From: Sulfuricellaceae bacterium
GTDB lineage: Bacteria; Pseudomonadota; Gammaproteobacteria; Burkholderiales; Sulfuricellaceae
Direction: 5' to 3'
DNA length: 55,742 nt
Assembly: GCA_030690895.1 (NCBI GenBank)
Contig: JAUYFQ010000045.1
Location: 1 to 55,742, forward strand
Shown here: piece by piece, positions 27,767 through 39,146 of the stretch
How the letters are laid out: each line of letters opens with the position of its first letter
How positions within the stretch are numbered: the first letter of the stretch is position 1
Notes under the pieces: model-generated
The model's database searches: none
What the model was told of the DNA's origin: nothing
Seen by the model: the letters and a program-made list of their open reading frames with translations, nothing else
Program-made: the position numbers and the translations under genes

Positions 27767-28945
27767 ATGGCTTGGAACGATCCCGACTGGGGTAATAAAA
27801 ATTCTGGCGGCAACAGGAATGTGGGCGGCCCGCCCGATCTGGACGAGCTCTGGCGCAAGGTCAACGATAAACTCGGTGGCATGTTCGGCGGCAAGGGTGG
27901 CAACGGCGGCGGTATGCCTTCCGCCGGCCAGGCTTTTGGCGGCATGGGTGTGGTCGCTGCGATCGCGTTGCTGGTCTGGATCGGTAGCGGTTTCTATATC
28001 GTCAATGCCGGCGAGCGTGGCGTGGTCATGCGTTTCGGCAAGTATGTGGAGACCACTGAGCCCGGCCCGCGCTGGCATATGCCTTTCCCGGTCGAGAGCG
28101 CCAAAATCGTGAACATGGAGCAGGTGCGCACGGTTGAAGTCGGTTATCGCAATTCGGTCAAAACCAAAGTCCTGAAAGAGTCGCTGATGCTGACTGATGA
28201 CGAAAACATCATCGACATCCAGTTTGCCGTTCAGTACACACTGAAAGATCCCAAAGCCTACCTGTTCAATAACCGCGACCCGGATGCGTCCGTGCTGCAA
28301 TCCGCAGAAACGGCGATTCGGGAAATTGTCGGCAAAAGCAAGATGGATTTTGTCATCAACGAGGGGCGGGCTGAAGTGGCGGCCAAGGCTTCCAAGCTGA
28401 TGCAGGAAATTCTGGATCATTACCAGACCGGCATCATCATCAGCAAGGTGACCATGCAGAACGCCCAGCCGCCCGAGCAGGTACAGGCGTCTTTTGACGA
28501 TGCGGTCAAGGCGGGTCAGGACAAGGAGCGCCAGAAAAACGAAGGCCAGGCGTATGCCAACGATGTCATTCCCAAGGCGCGCGGCACGGCCTCCCGCCTG
28601 TTGCTGGAGGCTGAAGGCTACAAGCAGCGCGTGGAAACGAGCGCCATTGGTGATGCCGCCCGTTTCGAGCAGATCGTTGCCGAATACAACAAGTCACCGG
28701 CAGTGACCCGCGACCGACTCTATCTGGATGCCATGCAGCAAATTTATTCCAGTACCAGCAAGGTGCTGGTTGATCAAAAGGGTGGTAACAGCATGTTGTA
28801 CTTGCCGCTGGATAAAATCATTCAGCAATCTGCCGAGCACGCGAATGCGCCCAAGCCAGTCGCAGCGCCGGAGCCAACACCAAGCGTTGATACCAGCCGG
28901 AGCCGTGAAGCGTTCCGCAGTCGCGAGCGGGAGACTCGTCCATGA
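27767..28945 (+). CDS. hflK: FtsH protease modulator HflK
   Basis: A 392-residue SPFH/band-7 membrane protein. A Gly/Asn-rich cytoplasmic N-terminus (residues 1-55), one membrane helix at about 60-80 (VVAAIALLVWIGSGFYIV), then the SPFH domain and a long helical region. HflK and HflC assemble a cage around the FtsH protease in the inner membrane. It overlaps hflC by four bases. Confidence 0.96.
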   Translation: MAWNDPDWGNKNSGGNRNVGGPPDLDELWRKVNDKLGGMFGGKGGNGGGMPSAGQAFGGMGVVAAIALLVWIGSGFYIVNAGERGVVMRFGKYVETTEPGPRWHMPFPVESAKIVNMEQVRTVEVGYRNSVKTKVLKESLMLTDDENIIDIQFAVQYTLKDPKAYLFNNRDPDASVLQSAETAIREIVGKSKMDFVINEGRAEVAAKASKLMQEILDHYQTGIIISKVTMQNAQPPEQVQASFDDAVKAGQDKERQKNEGQAYANDVIPKARGTASRLLLEAEGYKQRVETSAIGDAARFEQIVAEYNKSPAVTRDRLYLDAMQQIYSSTSKVLVDQKGGNSMLYLPLDKIIQQSAEHANAPKPVAAPEPTPSVDTSRSREAFRSRERETRP

Positions 28946-29823
28946 AAAAACACCTCAGCACCATCATGATCGGCGCGCTTGGCTTGATCATTTTTTCCAG
29001 CCTGGCGATGTTTACCGTCAATCAATGGCAAACTGCCATCGTTCGGCAACTGGGTGAGATCGTTTCGGTCAAGAAAGAACCTGGTTTCTATTGGAAAATT
29101 CCCCTGTTGCACGATGTTCGCCTCTTCGATACCCGTCTGCGTACCTTGGATACATCGGAGTCCGAGCGTTTCATCACGTCAGAGAAGAAAAACGTCCTGG
29201 TCGATTACTTCGTGAAGTGGCGCATCGTCGATGCCAAGCAGTATTTCGTCAGCGTGGCGGGTGATGAGACTCAGGCTTCTACCCGGCTGGCGCAGACCAT
29301 CAATGATGGTTTGCGCGCTGAATTCGGCAAGCGCACCGTGCACGATGTGGTGTCCGGAGAGCGTGATCGCATCATGGAAATTTTGCGCAAGTCAGCCGAT
29401 CTGGATGCGCGAAAAATTGGCGTTCAAGTGATGGATGTGCGCCTCAAGCGTGTCGAATTGCCACAGGAAGTGAGTGAATCGGTTTATCAGCGCATGGATG
29501 CGGAACGCAAGGGCGTCGCGAACGAACTGCGTTCGCAAGGTTCTGCGGATGCGGAAAAGATTCGCGCCGATGCGGATAAGCAACGTGAAGTGATCGTGGC
29601 TGAGGCCTACAGCAGCGCACAAAAAATCAAGGGCGATGGCGATGCCAAAGCCGCCGCCATCTATTCGGCTGCCTATGGCAAAAATCCCGAGTTTTATGCC
29701 TTCTATCGTAGCCTTGAAGCATATAAACAAAGCTTCAAGAACAAGAGTGATGTCATGGTGCTTGACCCCAGCTCCGATTTCTTCAAATACATGCGGTCCA
29801 CTGGCAGCAAAGCGACCAAGTAA
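28942..29823 (+). CDS. hflC: FtsH protease modulator HflC
   Basis: A 293-residue SPFH protein with an N-terminal signal-anchor (STIMIGALGLIIFSSLAMF) and the band-7 domain after it (VRQLGEIVSVKKEPGFYWK). It is the obligate partner of HflK. Translation is coupled to hflK through an ATGA overlap. Length is somewhat below E. coli HflC (334), mainly through a shorter variable region. Confidence 0.95.
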   Translation: MKKHLSTIMIGALGLIIFSSLAMFTVNQWQTAIVRQLGEIVSVKKEPGFYWKIPLLHDVRLFDTRLRTLDTSESERFITSEKKNVLVDYFVKWRIVDAKQYFVSVAGDETQASTRLAQTINDGLRAEFGKRTVHDVVSGERDRIMEILRKSADLDARKIGVQVMDVRLKRVELPQEVSESVYQRMDAERKGVANELRSQGSADAEKIRADADKQREVIVAEAYSSAQKIKGDGDAKAAAIYSAAYGKNPEFYAFYRSLEAYKQSFKNKSDVMVLDPSSDFFKYMRSTGSKATK

Positions 29824-29831
29824 AGGGCTCG

Positions 29832-30017
29832 GTGCAAGTCAATCTTTGGGCTGCGTTTGCCTTGATGCTGGTGTTTGAGGGTGTCTTGCCATTTGTGGCG
29901 CCCGTGGTCTGGCGTGAGACGTTTCGCCGGATGATCGAAATGAGCGATGGCCAGTTACGTTTCATTGGTCTGGGCTCTATTCTGGTCGGATTGTTGTTGC
30001 TGCTACTGTTAGATTGA
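29832..30017 (+). CDS. DUF2065 small membrane protein
   Basis: A 61-residue protein with two membrane helices (about 5-24 and 41-60) joined by WRETFRRMIEMSDGQLR. The family, DUF2065, sits between hflC and hisZ or purA in many proteobacteria; its role is unknown. It starts at GTG 29832, eight bases after hflC, and hisZ follows within five bases. Confidence 0.87.
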   Translation: MQVNLWAAFALMLVFEGVLPFVAPVVWRETFRRMIEMSDGQLRFIGLGSILVGLLLLLLLD

Positions 30018-30021
30018 TTTT

Positions 30022-32503
<2,482 letters not shown>

Positions 32504-32505
32504 TG

Positions 32506-32538
32506 AAAAAAGGCAGATTCTCACGAATCTGCCTTTTT
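32506..32538. terminator. Bidirectional intrinsic terminator between purA and tRNA-Leu
   Basis: The stem AGGCAGATTC (32511-32520) / GAATCTGCCT (32525-32534) has a 4-base loop, with an A-tract at 32506-32510 and a T-tract through 32538. It therefore reads as a classic Rho-independent terminator on both strands, ending purA rightward and tRNA-Leu leftward. Confidence 0.88.
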
Positions 32539-32543
32539 CGATT

Positions 32544-32628
32544 TGGTGCCCAGAAGAGGACTCGAACCTCCACACCTTGCGGCACACGGACCTGAACCGT
32601 GCGCGTCTACCAATTCCGCCATCTGGGC
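32544..32628 (-). tRNA. tRNA-Leu (anticodon CAG)
   Basis: An 85-base tRNA including an encoded CCA. On the minus strand it begins GCCCAGATGGCGGAATTGG, has the anticodon stem CACGG/CCGTG with loop TTCAGGT (anticodon CAG, reading CUG), a long variable arm typical of leucine tRNAs (TGCCGCAAGGTGTG) and T-arm GAGGTTCGAGTCCTC, and ends TCTGGGCACCA. Its promoter must lie in or near the first codons of rnr, which is transcribed the other way. Confidence 0.96.
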
Positions 32629-32663
32629 TTCAAGAAGTGCGAATTTTATAGGAATCGAAAGTT

Positions 32664-35117
32664 TTGTCAAATCAAAATAGAAATACGGCCAAAAAAGCCT
32701 CGAAACTCCAGGATCCCCATTTGGAGCGGGAACGCCAACAGTATGAAAATCCCTTACCCAGTCGGGAACTGGTCCTGGAGGTGCTGGCTGAACATGGCGT
32801 TCCGGTCAGTGATGAGAAGTTGTGTGGCTTATTGGGATTGAAACCGGAAGAAGCTGAGGTTTTTTCCCGTCGCCTTCGCGCCATGGAGCGGGATGGGCAG
32901 ATTTTGCGAAATCGCAAAAATGCAATTTGCGTAGTCGACAAGATGGATCTCATCAAGGGAACGGTGCATGGGCACGCGGACGGATTCGGGTTTATGATCC
33001 CCGAGGATGGCAGTCCGGACCTATTTCTGGCAGCCAAGCAAATGGCCAAGGTACTGCATGGCGACAAGGTAATGGCGCGCCAGATTGGTCTGGATAGACG
33101 CGGTCGCCCTGAAGCGAGCATCGTGGAAGTATTGGAGCATGTGAATAGCCGCGTGGTTGGGCGCTTGCGCATAGAGCACGGCATTATGTTTGTAACCGCT
33201 GAAAACAAGCGCATCAGCCAGGAAATTTTGATCGAACCCGGTGCGGATCGTGGTGCATCGGCTGGTCAGGTGGTGATGATAGAAATCGTGCAGCAGCCCT
33301 CGAAATACAGTCGGCCAATCGGCAAAGTGGTCGAAGTGCTGGGCAACTATGCTGACCCTGGCATGGAAATCGAAATCGCCCTGCGCAAGCACAGCCTGCC
33401 TTGGGTCTTTCCGGACGAAGTGGCAAAAACGGCAAAAAAACTCAAGCCCAAGGTGTTGAAAAAGGATTTCAAGGGACGGGAAGATATCCGTCACTTGCCA
33501 CTGGTGACGATAGACGGCGAAACGGCCAGGGATTTCGATGACGCCGTGTATTGCGCAAAGCAGGGCAAGGGATGGCGCTTGATTGTGGCGATTGCCGACG
33601 TGAGCCACTATGTCGAACCGGGCAATCCGCTTGATGTCGAGGCCTTGAACCGGGGAAATTCCGTGTATTTTCCGCGTCGCGTCATTCCCATGCTGCCAGA
33701 AGAATTATCAAACGGTCTGTGCTCGCTGAATCCGGAAGTAGATCGCTTGTGCATGGTTTGCGACATGACGATCAACCCTAATGGCTCGATGAAGAGTTAC
33801 CGATTCTATCCTTCTGTCATGTTTTCGCATGCTCGCCTGACCTACACCAAGGTGGCGGCGATGTTGTCCAATCCGGCTGGCCAGGAGGCGAAGGATCATT
33901 CTGCACTGCTGCCCCATATCCAGAATCTTTATGCCTTGTTCCATGTGCTCCTGAAAGCGCGTGGCAAACGTGGCGCCATTGATTTTGAAACGATTGAAAC
34001 CATGATGGTGTTCGATGACCAAAGCAAAATCGAAAAAATTGTCCCAGTGGTGCGCAATGATGCGCACCGCCTGATTGAGGAATGCATGCTGGCAGCCAAT
34101 GTGTGCGCCTCCGATTTTCTCAAGAAAAACAAACATCCGACGCTCTATCGTATCCATGAAGGCCCAACGCCGGAGAAGCTTGCCAACGTGCGCGAGTTTC
34201 TGGCTGAATTTGGCCTGGATCTGGGCGGAGGGGATGATCCTCACGCCAAGGACTACGCCACCCTGCTGGGCAAAATCAAGAACCGACCAGATGTGCAACT
34301 GATCCAGACCATCATGCTGCGCTCCTTGCGCCAGGCAATCTACAGCCCGGACAACGTGGGTCACTTTGGTCTGGCCTACGAACACTACACGCATTTCACT
34401 TCACCGATTCGCCGCTATCCTGACCTGCTGGTGCACCGCGCAATCAAGGCGGTACTGAACAAGGAGAAATACAAGCCGGGCAAATGGAGCGAGTTGGGGT
34501 TGCACTGCTCCACAACCGAGCGGCGGGCAGACGAAGCCACACGTGACGTGGAAAACTGGCTCAAATGTTATTTCATGCAGGACAAGGTAGGCGAGACCTT
34601 TACTGGAACCATCAGCGGGGTAACGGGTTTTGGGGTGTTTGTTGCCCTGGACGAAATTTACGCTGAAGGCCTGGTGCATGTAACTGATCTTGGCGATGAT
34701 TATTTCCATTTCAACATGGCTAAGCACCAGATGCTGGGTGAGCGAACCGGTGCACGTTTCAGGCTGGGAGACCGCCTGAAGGTCAAGGTGGCGCGTGTCG
34801 ACCTGGAAACCAGCAAGGTGGATTTTGTGCTGGTGCGTGAACCGTCATTGGATAAGGCTCCCGGTTCGAGCGTAGAAAAATCTGCCGCATCACGGAGACG
34901 GAAGCCTGCGGCTGCGGAGAATCAAAAACCTGCGGCATCGAAAAATCAGAAGCCTGCGGCTTCTGGCGAGCGTAAACCTGCTGCAACAAGCCGGGCAGGG
35001 GGCGCTCAAGGTCATAAAAAACCATCGGGTGAGCCGGTGAAAGCGCCGGTTTCAGAGCATAAACCCGCTACACGAAGCAGTCGTCAACGCCGCCCGAAAA
35101 AGCCGTCAGGCGCGTAA
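32664..35117 (+). CDS. rnr: Ribonuclease R
   Basis: An 817-residue 3'-5' exoribonuclease able to degrade structured RNA. An N-terminal winged-helix (SRELVLEVLAEHGVPVSDEK), cold-shock domains, RNB catalytic domain (ETARDFDDAVYCA, with the metal-binding aspartates) and S1 domain (GETFTGTISGVTGFGVFVAL) appear in order. The start is a TTG at 32664, nine bases after TAGGAA; no in-frame ATG is close. The C-terminal 90 residues are a basic, low-complexity tail with repeated QKPAAS-like units, encoded by near-identical DNA repeats (about 34900-34990). Confidence 0.94.
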   Translation: MSNQNRNTAKKASKLQDPHLERERQQYENPLPSRELVLEVLAEHGVPVSDEKLCGLLGLKPEEAEVFSRRLRAMERDGQILRNRKNAICVVDKMDLIKGTVHGHADGFGFMIPEDGSPDLFLAAKQMAKVLHGDKVMARQIGLDRRGRPEASIVEVLEHVNSRVVGRLRIEHGIMFVTAENKRISQEILIEPGADRGASAGQVVMIEIVQQPSKYSRPIGKVVEVLGNYADPGMEIEIALRKHSLPWVFPDEVAKTAKKLKPKVLKKDFKGREDIRHLPLVTIDGETARDFDDAVYCAKQGKGWRLIVAIADVSHYVEPGNPLDVEALNRGNSVYFPRRVIPMLPEELSNGLCSLNPEVDRLCMVCDMTINPNGSMKSYRFYPSVMFSHARLTYTKVAAMLSNPAGQEAKDHSALLPHIQNLYALFHVLLKARGKRGAIDFETIETMMVFDDQSKIEKIVPVVRNDAHRLIEECMLAANVCASDFLKKNKHPTLYRIHEGPTPEKLANVREFLAEFGLDLGGGDDPHAKDYATLLGKIKNRPDVQLIQTIMLRSLRQAIYSPDNVGHFGLAYEHYTHFTSPIRRYPDLLVHRAIKAVLNKEKYKPGKWSELGLHCSTTERRADEATRDVENWLKCYFMQDKVGETFTGTISGVTGFGVFVALDEIYAEGLVHVTDLGDDYFHFNMAKHQMLGERTGARFRLGDRLKVKVARVDLETSKVDFVLVREPSLDKAPGSSVEKSAASRRRKPAAAENQKPAASKNQKPAASGERKPAATSRAGGAQGHKKPSGEPVKAPVSEHKPATRSSRQRRPKKPSGA

Positions 35118-35123
35118 GCGGAC

Positions 35124-36764
35124 ATGATCGAATCGATCTCTTTGCTGCAAATCGCTTCGCTGATTCTGGTGGTGGGCGGTATTGTGCAATTGATCCGTTC
35201 GTTTTCCTTTGCCCGATTTCTTCTGAAAAGGGATTTTGGCAATCCAGGAGGCTGGCGCACGCTGTTTGTGTTCGTCGTGTTTTTTGTTGGCGGCTATAGC
35301 AGTTATGCGATCCTGTTGTTAAAGGAGCCGGTTGGTGTCATTCAACTGGTGGTTTCCTGTATTTTTTTCCTGGGCGGAATGTTTGTCGTCACGGTGGTTC
35401 GCATGAGCAGCCTGAGCGTTCAGTATGTGATGCATATGGCGGCGGTTGAAAAGCACCATGCCCACCATGACCCACTGACTGGGCTGCCTAACCGCTTGTT
35501 GTTGATGGAGCGTATTGTCCAGGCAATTGATCGATCCAAACAGAATCGGCGGCCATGCGCGATTCTGATCATGGATCTCAACCGTTTCAAGGAAGTCAAC
35601 GATACGCTTGGCCACCACTTTGGCGATTTGTTGCTGATAGAGTTGTCCACGCGTTTGCAGAATTATATCGGCCATTCCGACATGCTTGGCAGGCTAGGCG
35701 GCGACGAATTCGGTTTCGTTCTTGAGGGGCAAAGTGCTGAAAATCCGACGGCTTTCTGTCAGCATGCACTGCAACAGGTGGAGCGGCCATTCGATGTTGA
35801 GACCCATAGTCTGAGCATCGGGGGCAGCATCGGGATTGCCCTCTATCCAGTCCATGGAACGGAACCTTCCAGCCTGCTGCAACACGCCGATATCGCCATG
35901 TATGAAGCCAAACGGCAGGGCAAGGGGTACATGCAGTATGAAGCTGGGCTGGATCGCCACAGCCTGGATCGCCTCACGATCATGAGCAGTCTGAAAAGCC
36001 CGGATCTGCGCGAGCAATTGTTTGTCTTCTATCAGCCCAAGATTGATCTGCTCAGCGGCAGGGTCTGCGGCCTGGAGGCGCTGGTTCGCTGGAATCATCC
36101 GACTCTCGGCCTGGTGTCCCCTGATGACTTCATCCCGGTCGCAGAACGTGCCGGTGTCATGAAACAGATTACGCTCTGGGTGCTGAACACCGTACTATCG
36201 AAAAAACAGGAATGGCAATCGCTGGGTATTCATATCGATGTCGCCGTCAATCTTTCAGTGCGAAACCTATGTGATGAAACCTTGCCGCAGGAAATCAGCC
36301 AGATTCTGGATAGCCATTATGTCCCTGCGTCCAGCATCATTCTTGAAGTGACCGAAACCAGCATGATGACCAACCCCAAACTGGCCCAGGAAATACTGGT
36401 GAAACTGCATGACCTCGGGTTGCAACTGGCGATTGATGACTTCGGCACCGGGTATTCATCCCTGGCCTATCTGAAGAGCTTGCCCGCGAGCGAAATCAAG
36501 ATCGATAAATCTTTCGTAATTGACATGACCCACGACGAGACTGACGCCATCATTGTTCATTCAACCATCGCGCTGGCGCACAATATGGGCTACCGCGTGG
36601 TAGCCGAGGGCGTGGAAACTGCCGAAAGTCTGGAAATGCTGCAAGTGCTTGGATGCGATGTGGCTCAGGGATTCTATTTCAGCGAGCCCATGCGATCAGG
36701 GCAGGTTCCAGCATGGGTAGAGCGACACAACCAGAACCGGCTGGCTTTCGCCAGGGCTGCCTGA
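35124..36764 (+). CDS. Membrane-bound GGDEF-EAL cyclic-di-GMP enzyme
   Basis: A 546-residue protein with three N-terminal membrane helices (about 8-25, 45-66, 72-93), a GGDEF domain with intact GGDEF at 192-196, and an EAL domain with E318-A-L in GLEALVRW, D438-D439 in IDDFGTGYSS, KIDKSF and EGVET. Both catalytic signatures look complete, so it could make or degrade c-di-GMP; phosphodiesterase activity is likely. The inhibitory RxxD site before GGDEF is not conserved (GHSD). No sensory domain is visible beyond the membrane helices. It lies between rnr and rlmB on the same strand with tiny gaps. Confidence 0.92.
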   Translation: MIESISLLQIASLILVVGGIVQLIRSFSFARFLLKRDFGNPGGWRTLFVFVVFFVGGYSSYAILLLKEPVGVIQLVVSCIFFLGGMFVVTVVRMSSLSVQYVMHMAAVEKHHAHHDPLTGLPNRLLLMERIVQAIDRSKQNRRPCAILIMDLNRFKEVNDTLGHHFGDLLLIELSTRLQNYIGHSDMLGRLGGDEFGFVLEGQSAENPTAFCQHALQQVERPFDVETHSLSIGGSIGIALYPVHGTEPSSLLQHADIAMYEAKRQGKGYMQYEAGLDRHSLDRLTIMSSLKSPDLREQLFVFYQPKIDLLSGRVCGLEALVRWNHPTLGLVSPDDFIPVAERAGVMKQITLWVLNTVLSKKQEWQSLGIHIDVAVNLSVRNLCDETLPQEISQILDSHYVPASSIILEVTETSMMTNPKLAQEILVKLHDLGLQLAIDDFGTGYSSLAYLKSLPASEIKIDKSFVIDMTHDETDAIIVHSTIALAHNMGYRVVAEGVETAESLEMLQVLGCDVAQGFYFSEPMRSGQVPAWVERHNQNRLAFARAA

Positions 36765-36770
36765 TCGAGA

Positions 36771-37526
36771 ATGCATATGACAAGTAAAACCAGACTGGTT
36801 TACGGCTTTCATGCCGTGAATAGCTGCATCCGGCAAGATCACTCGCGGGTAGAAGAAATCCTGTTTGACGAAGGCCGACACGATCCGCGAGCCAAGGATC
36901 TGCTTGACAAGGCGCAGGCGCTGAAACTGACGGTTCGACTTGTCGGTCGAGACGAATTGACCCGCCGAGCGGGATCAGACCGACATCAGGGCGTGGTGGC
37001 GCGAGTGATCGAGCGCGCGCTTCCCCATACGCTGGACGGAGTACTGGAACACCTGGGTGAACCAGCGCTCCTGCTGGTGCTCGATGGCGTGCAGGATCCC
37101 CATAATCTGGGCGCCTGTCTTCGAGTGGCGGACGCCATGGGCGCACATGCCGTCATCGCGCCCAAGGACAGGGCTGTCGGCCTGAATCCGACGGTGCGCA
37201 AGGTTGCTTCCGGTGCAGCCGAAACCGTTCCCTTTATCACGGTCACGAACCTGGCCCGCACGCTACGAGAGCTTCAGGACTTGGGAATCTGGGTCGTCGG
37301 GACGGCGGGCGAAGCCGAAAAAGATCTGCATGGCATCAAGCTGGGCGGTCCACTGGCGCTGGTGCTCGGGGCTGAAGGCGAAGGCCTGCGCCGTCTGACG
37401 CGAGAAAACTGCGATGAACTGGTACGCATCCCGATGCTGGGTAGCGTTGGAAGCCTGAATGTCTCGGTTGCAGCGGGCATCTGTCTATACGAGGCCAGAC
37501 GGCAGCGAAATGGCGGCGTGATTTAG
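36771..37526 (+). CDS. rlmB: 23S rRNA 2'-O-methyltransferase RlmB
   Basis: A 251-residue SPOUT enzyme methylating G2251 of 23S rRNA. The N-terminal L30e-like substrate-binding domain ([20 protein letters not shown]) precedes the knotted domain with [32 protein letters not shown] and [21 protein letters not shown]. The ATG at 36771 or the one at 36777 may be used. rnr-rlmB linkage is conserved in related bacteria; here the GGDEF-EAL gene is between them. Confidence 0.95.
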   Translation: MHMTSKTRLVYGFHAVNSCIRQDHSRVEEILFDEGRHDPRAKDLLDKAQALKLTVRLVGRDELTRRAGSDRHQGVVARVIERALPHTLDGVLEHLGEPALLLVLDGVQDPHNLGACLRVADAMGAHAVIAPKDRAVGLNPTVRKVASGAAETVPFITVTNLARTLRELQDLGIWVVGTAGEAEKDLHGIKLGGPLALVLGAEGEGLRRLTRENCDELVRIPMLGSVGSLNVSVAAGICLYEARRQRNGGVI

Positions 37527-37546
37527 TGAACCCAAAAACATATTTG

Positions 37547-37694
37547 AACCACGGGGATCACGGGGTACACGGGGGAAGAGCAATATTGTGAAAATCTCAC
37601 TTGTACCATTTTGCGTATGGGCATCCCTAATGGGCGAAATCTATACCCTTGTTACACCCTGTTTTTCCCCGTGTACCCCGTGCGCCCCGTGGTT
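37547..37694. repeat. Long-range inverted repeat of CACGGGG heptamers (copy 1)
   Basis: The left arm (37547-37575) carries ACCACGGGGATCACGGGGTA and continues as ACACGGGG. The right arm (37666-37694) is its inverse, ending CCCCGTGGTT, with two mismatches plus one at the end. About 90 bases of unique sequence lie between, so a 29-bp stem with a large loop is possible. A second copy with the same arms but a different interior is at 44518-44649. Confidence 0.75.
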
Positions 37695-37711
37695 AAAATA
37701 ATGGTTTTTAT

Positions 37712-38218
37712 ATGAAAAAACAATGGCTTCCATTTTTGCTGGCCTTCGTTCTGCCTCTGATCCTGATTTTCTGGTGGTGGGGCGGTTTCAGTCAGGCGCG
37801 TTTCGAGACTACGCAACGCGGCCCCTATCGCTACGCCTACCTGACCCAGCAGGGCGATTACGCAAAACTACCTGAAAAACAGCAGGAAGCCCTCACGCGC
37901 TTGCAGCAGCAGAATGTTAAAACTGGCACGCCTATCGCCTTGCTCATGAGCGACCCGCGCGAATCTGCCAAGCGGGATCGCATGGCCCGTGTCGGCTACC
38001 TGGTGGAAGAAGGCGTACAAGTTGAAGCGCCGCTGGCGATCGACACCATTCCGGCGCGGCAGGTTCTGCTCGTTGAGGTCAAGGCCCAATTGCTGCTGGC
38101 GCCGGGTAAAGCGTATTCCGCCCTCATCGATTATCTGGATGACAAGCAGATGCAACTGAAGCTCCCCACGGTCGAGTTGTATCGAGACGGAGTGTTGAGC
38201 GTGGAAATGAATATTTGA
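37712..38218 (+). CDS. Membrane-anchored protein, possibly GyrI-like fold
   Basis: A 168-residue protein with one N-terminal hydrophobic helix (about 7-25, rich in Trp) and a soluble domain, RGPYRYAYLTQQGDYAKL through LIDYLDDKQMQLKLPTVELY. The alternation of strands and helices and the motif for a small-molecule pocket loosely resemble the GyrI/AraC-effector-binding fold, but I am unsure. Its TGA overlaps the TTG start of the CobD-like gene, so the two are translationally coupled and may act together. Confidence 0.72.
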   Translation: MKKQWLPFLLAFVLPLILIFWWWGGFSQARFETTQRGPYRYAYLTQQGDYAKLPEKQQEALTRLQQQNVKTGTPIALLMSDPRESAKRDRMARVGYLVEEGVQVEAPLAIDTIPARQVLLVEVKAQLLLAPGKAYSALIDYLDDKQMQLKLPTVELYRDGVLSVEMNI

Positions 38219-39108
38219 CCTTCTTCTGTTTACTTACGGCCCTGTTGCTGGAGTTTTTCTACCCCTTGCCAGCAGGATCAAGGGTGACCCAATGGTTCAG
38301 CCGCTATACCAGCTTTCTGGAGCGAAATCTGAATGCGGGGCATGGGCGCCACAGCCTGTTGGTCTGGGGGTTGAGCGTTCTGCCATTCGTGCTGGCAACG
38401 CTGCTGGTGACGTTTCTGCTGGCCCGGCTTGGCGTTTTGGTGGAGTGGGTTTGGGGCGTGGCGGTTCTGTACCTGTGCATGGGTTTCATGGATACAGCCG
38501 GCAAGGCCGCCAGCATTGCAGCACTTTTGCGAAATCAGGAGCAGGAAAAGGCGCGGCAGCAATTTGAACTCTGGACAGGCGTTGCGGCGACGCATCTGAG
38601 CGATGCGGAAATCTGTAACCAGGGCATACAAAAAACCTTGCTTGGCGCTTATCAGTACCTGTTTGGCGCCATGATCTGGTTTGTCCTGCTGGGGCCGACG
38701 GGTGCTGTACTTTACCGGTTGGCACAAAGCGTGAAGGACGAATGGACGCAAGACGATCAGCCGGACACCGGGGCAATGGGAAGTGTGGCAAGTTCGATTT
38801 TTTATTGGCTGGAATGGTTGCCTTTACGGGTATCGGCGACCAGTTTTGCCATGGTTGGCAATTTTGAGGATGCCATGTACTGCTGGCGTACCCAGGCCGA
38901 CCGCTCGCCGGGCAAAGGGCTACAGCTTGTGCTCGCCAGCGGAGCAGGCGCGATGGGCGTGAAGTTGACCGGGGAAAATGGCCAGGAGCTGGGGCAGGGC
39001 GCCGAGGCCGATGCAGATTTTCTGGAAAGTTCGACCAACCTGATATGGCGTACCCTGCTCATGTGGTTGGGCATGCTTTTTCTTCTGATGCTGATGCAAT
39101 GGTTTTAA
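38215..39108 (+). CDS. CobD/CbiB-family membrane protein
   Basis: A 297-residue protein with about four or five membrane helices. The opening TALLLEFFYPLPAGSRVTQW, the segment FLERNLNAGHGRHSLLVW and the body are those of the CobD/CbiB-related (also AmpE-like) family found in betaproteobacteria. Authentic CbiB joins aminopropanol to cobyric acid, but no other early cobalamin genes or a cobalamin riboswitch are present here, so the catalytic role is not assured. Start TTG 38215 overlaps the upstream stop; a histidine phosphatase gene follows. Confidence 0.75.
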   Translation: MTFFCLLTALLLEFFYPLPAGSRVTQWFSRYTSFLERNLNAGHGRHSLLVWGLSVLPFVLATLLVTFLLARLGVLVEWVWGVAVLYLCMGFMDTAGKAASIAALLRNQEQEKARQQFELWTGVAATHLSDAEICNQGIQKTLLGAYQYLFGAMIWFVLLGPTGAVLYRLAQSVKDEWTQDDQPDTGAMGSVASSIFYWLEWLPLRVSATSFAMVGNFEDAMYCWRTQADRSPGKGLQLVLASGAGAMGVKLTGENGQELGQGAEADADFLESSTNLIWRTLLMWLGMLFLLMLMQWF

Positions 39109-39146
39109 TTTCAAACTAAATAATTTCAAACTAAAAGGGAGTCACC

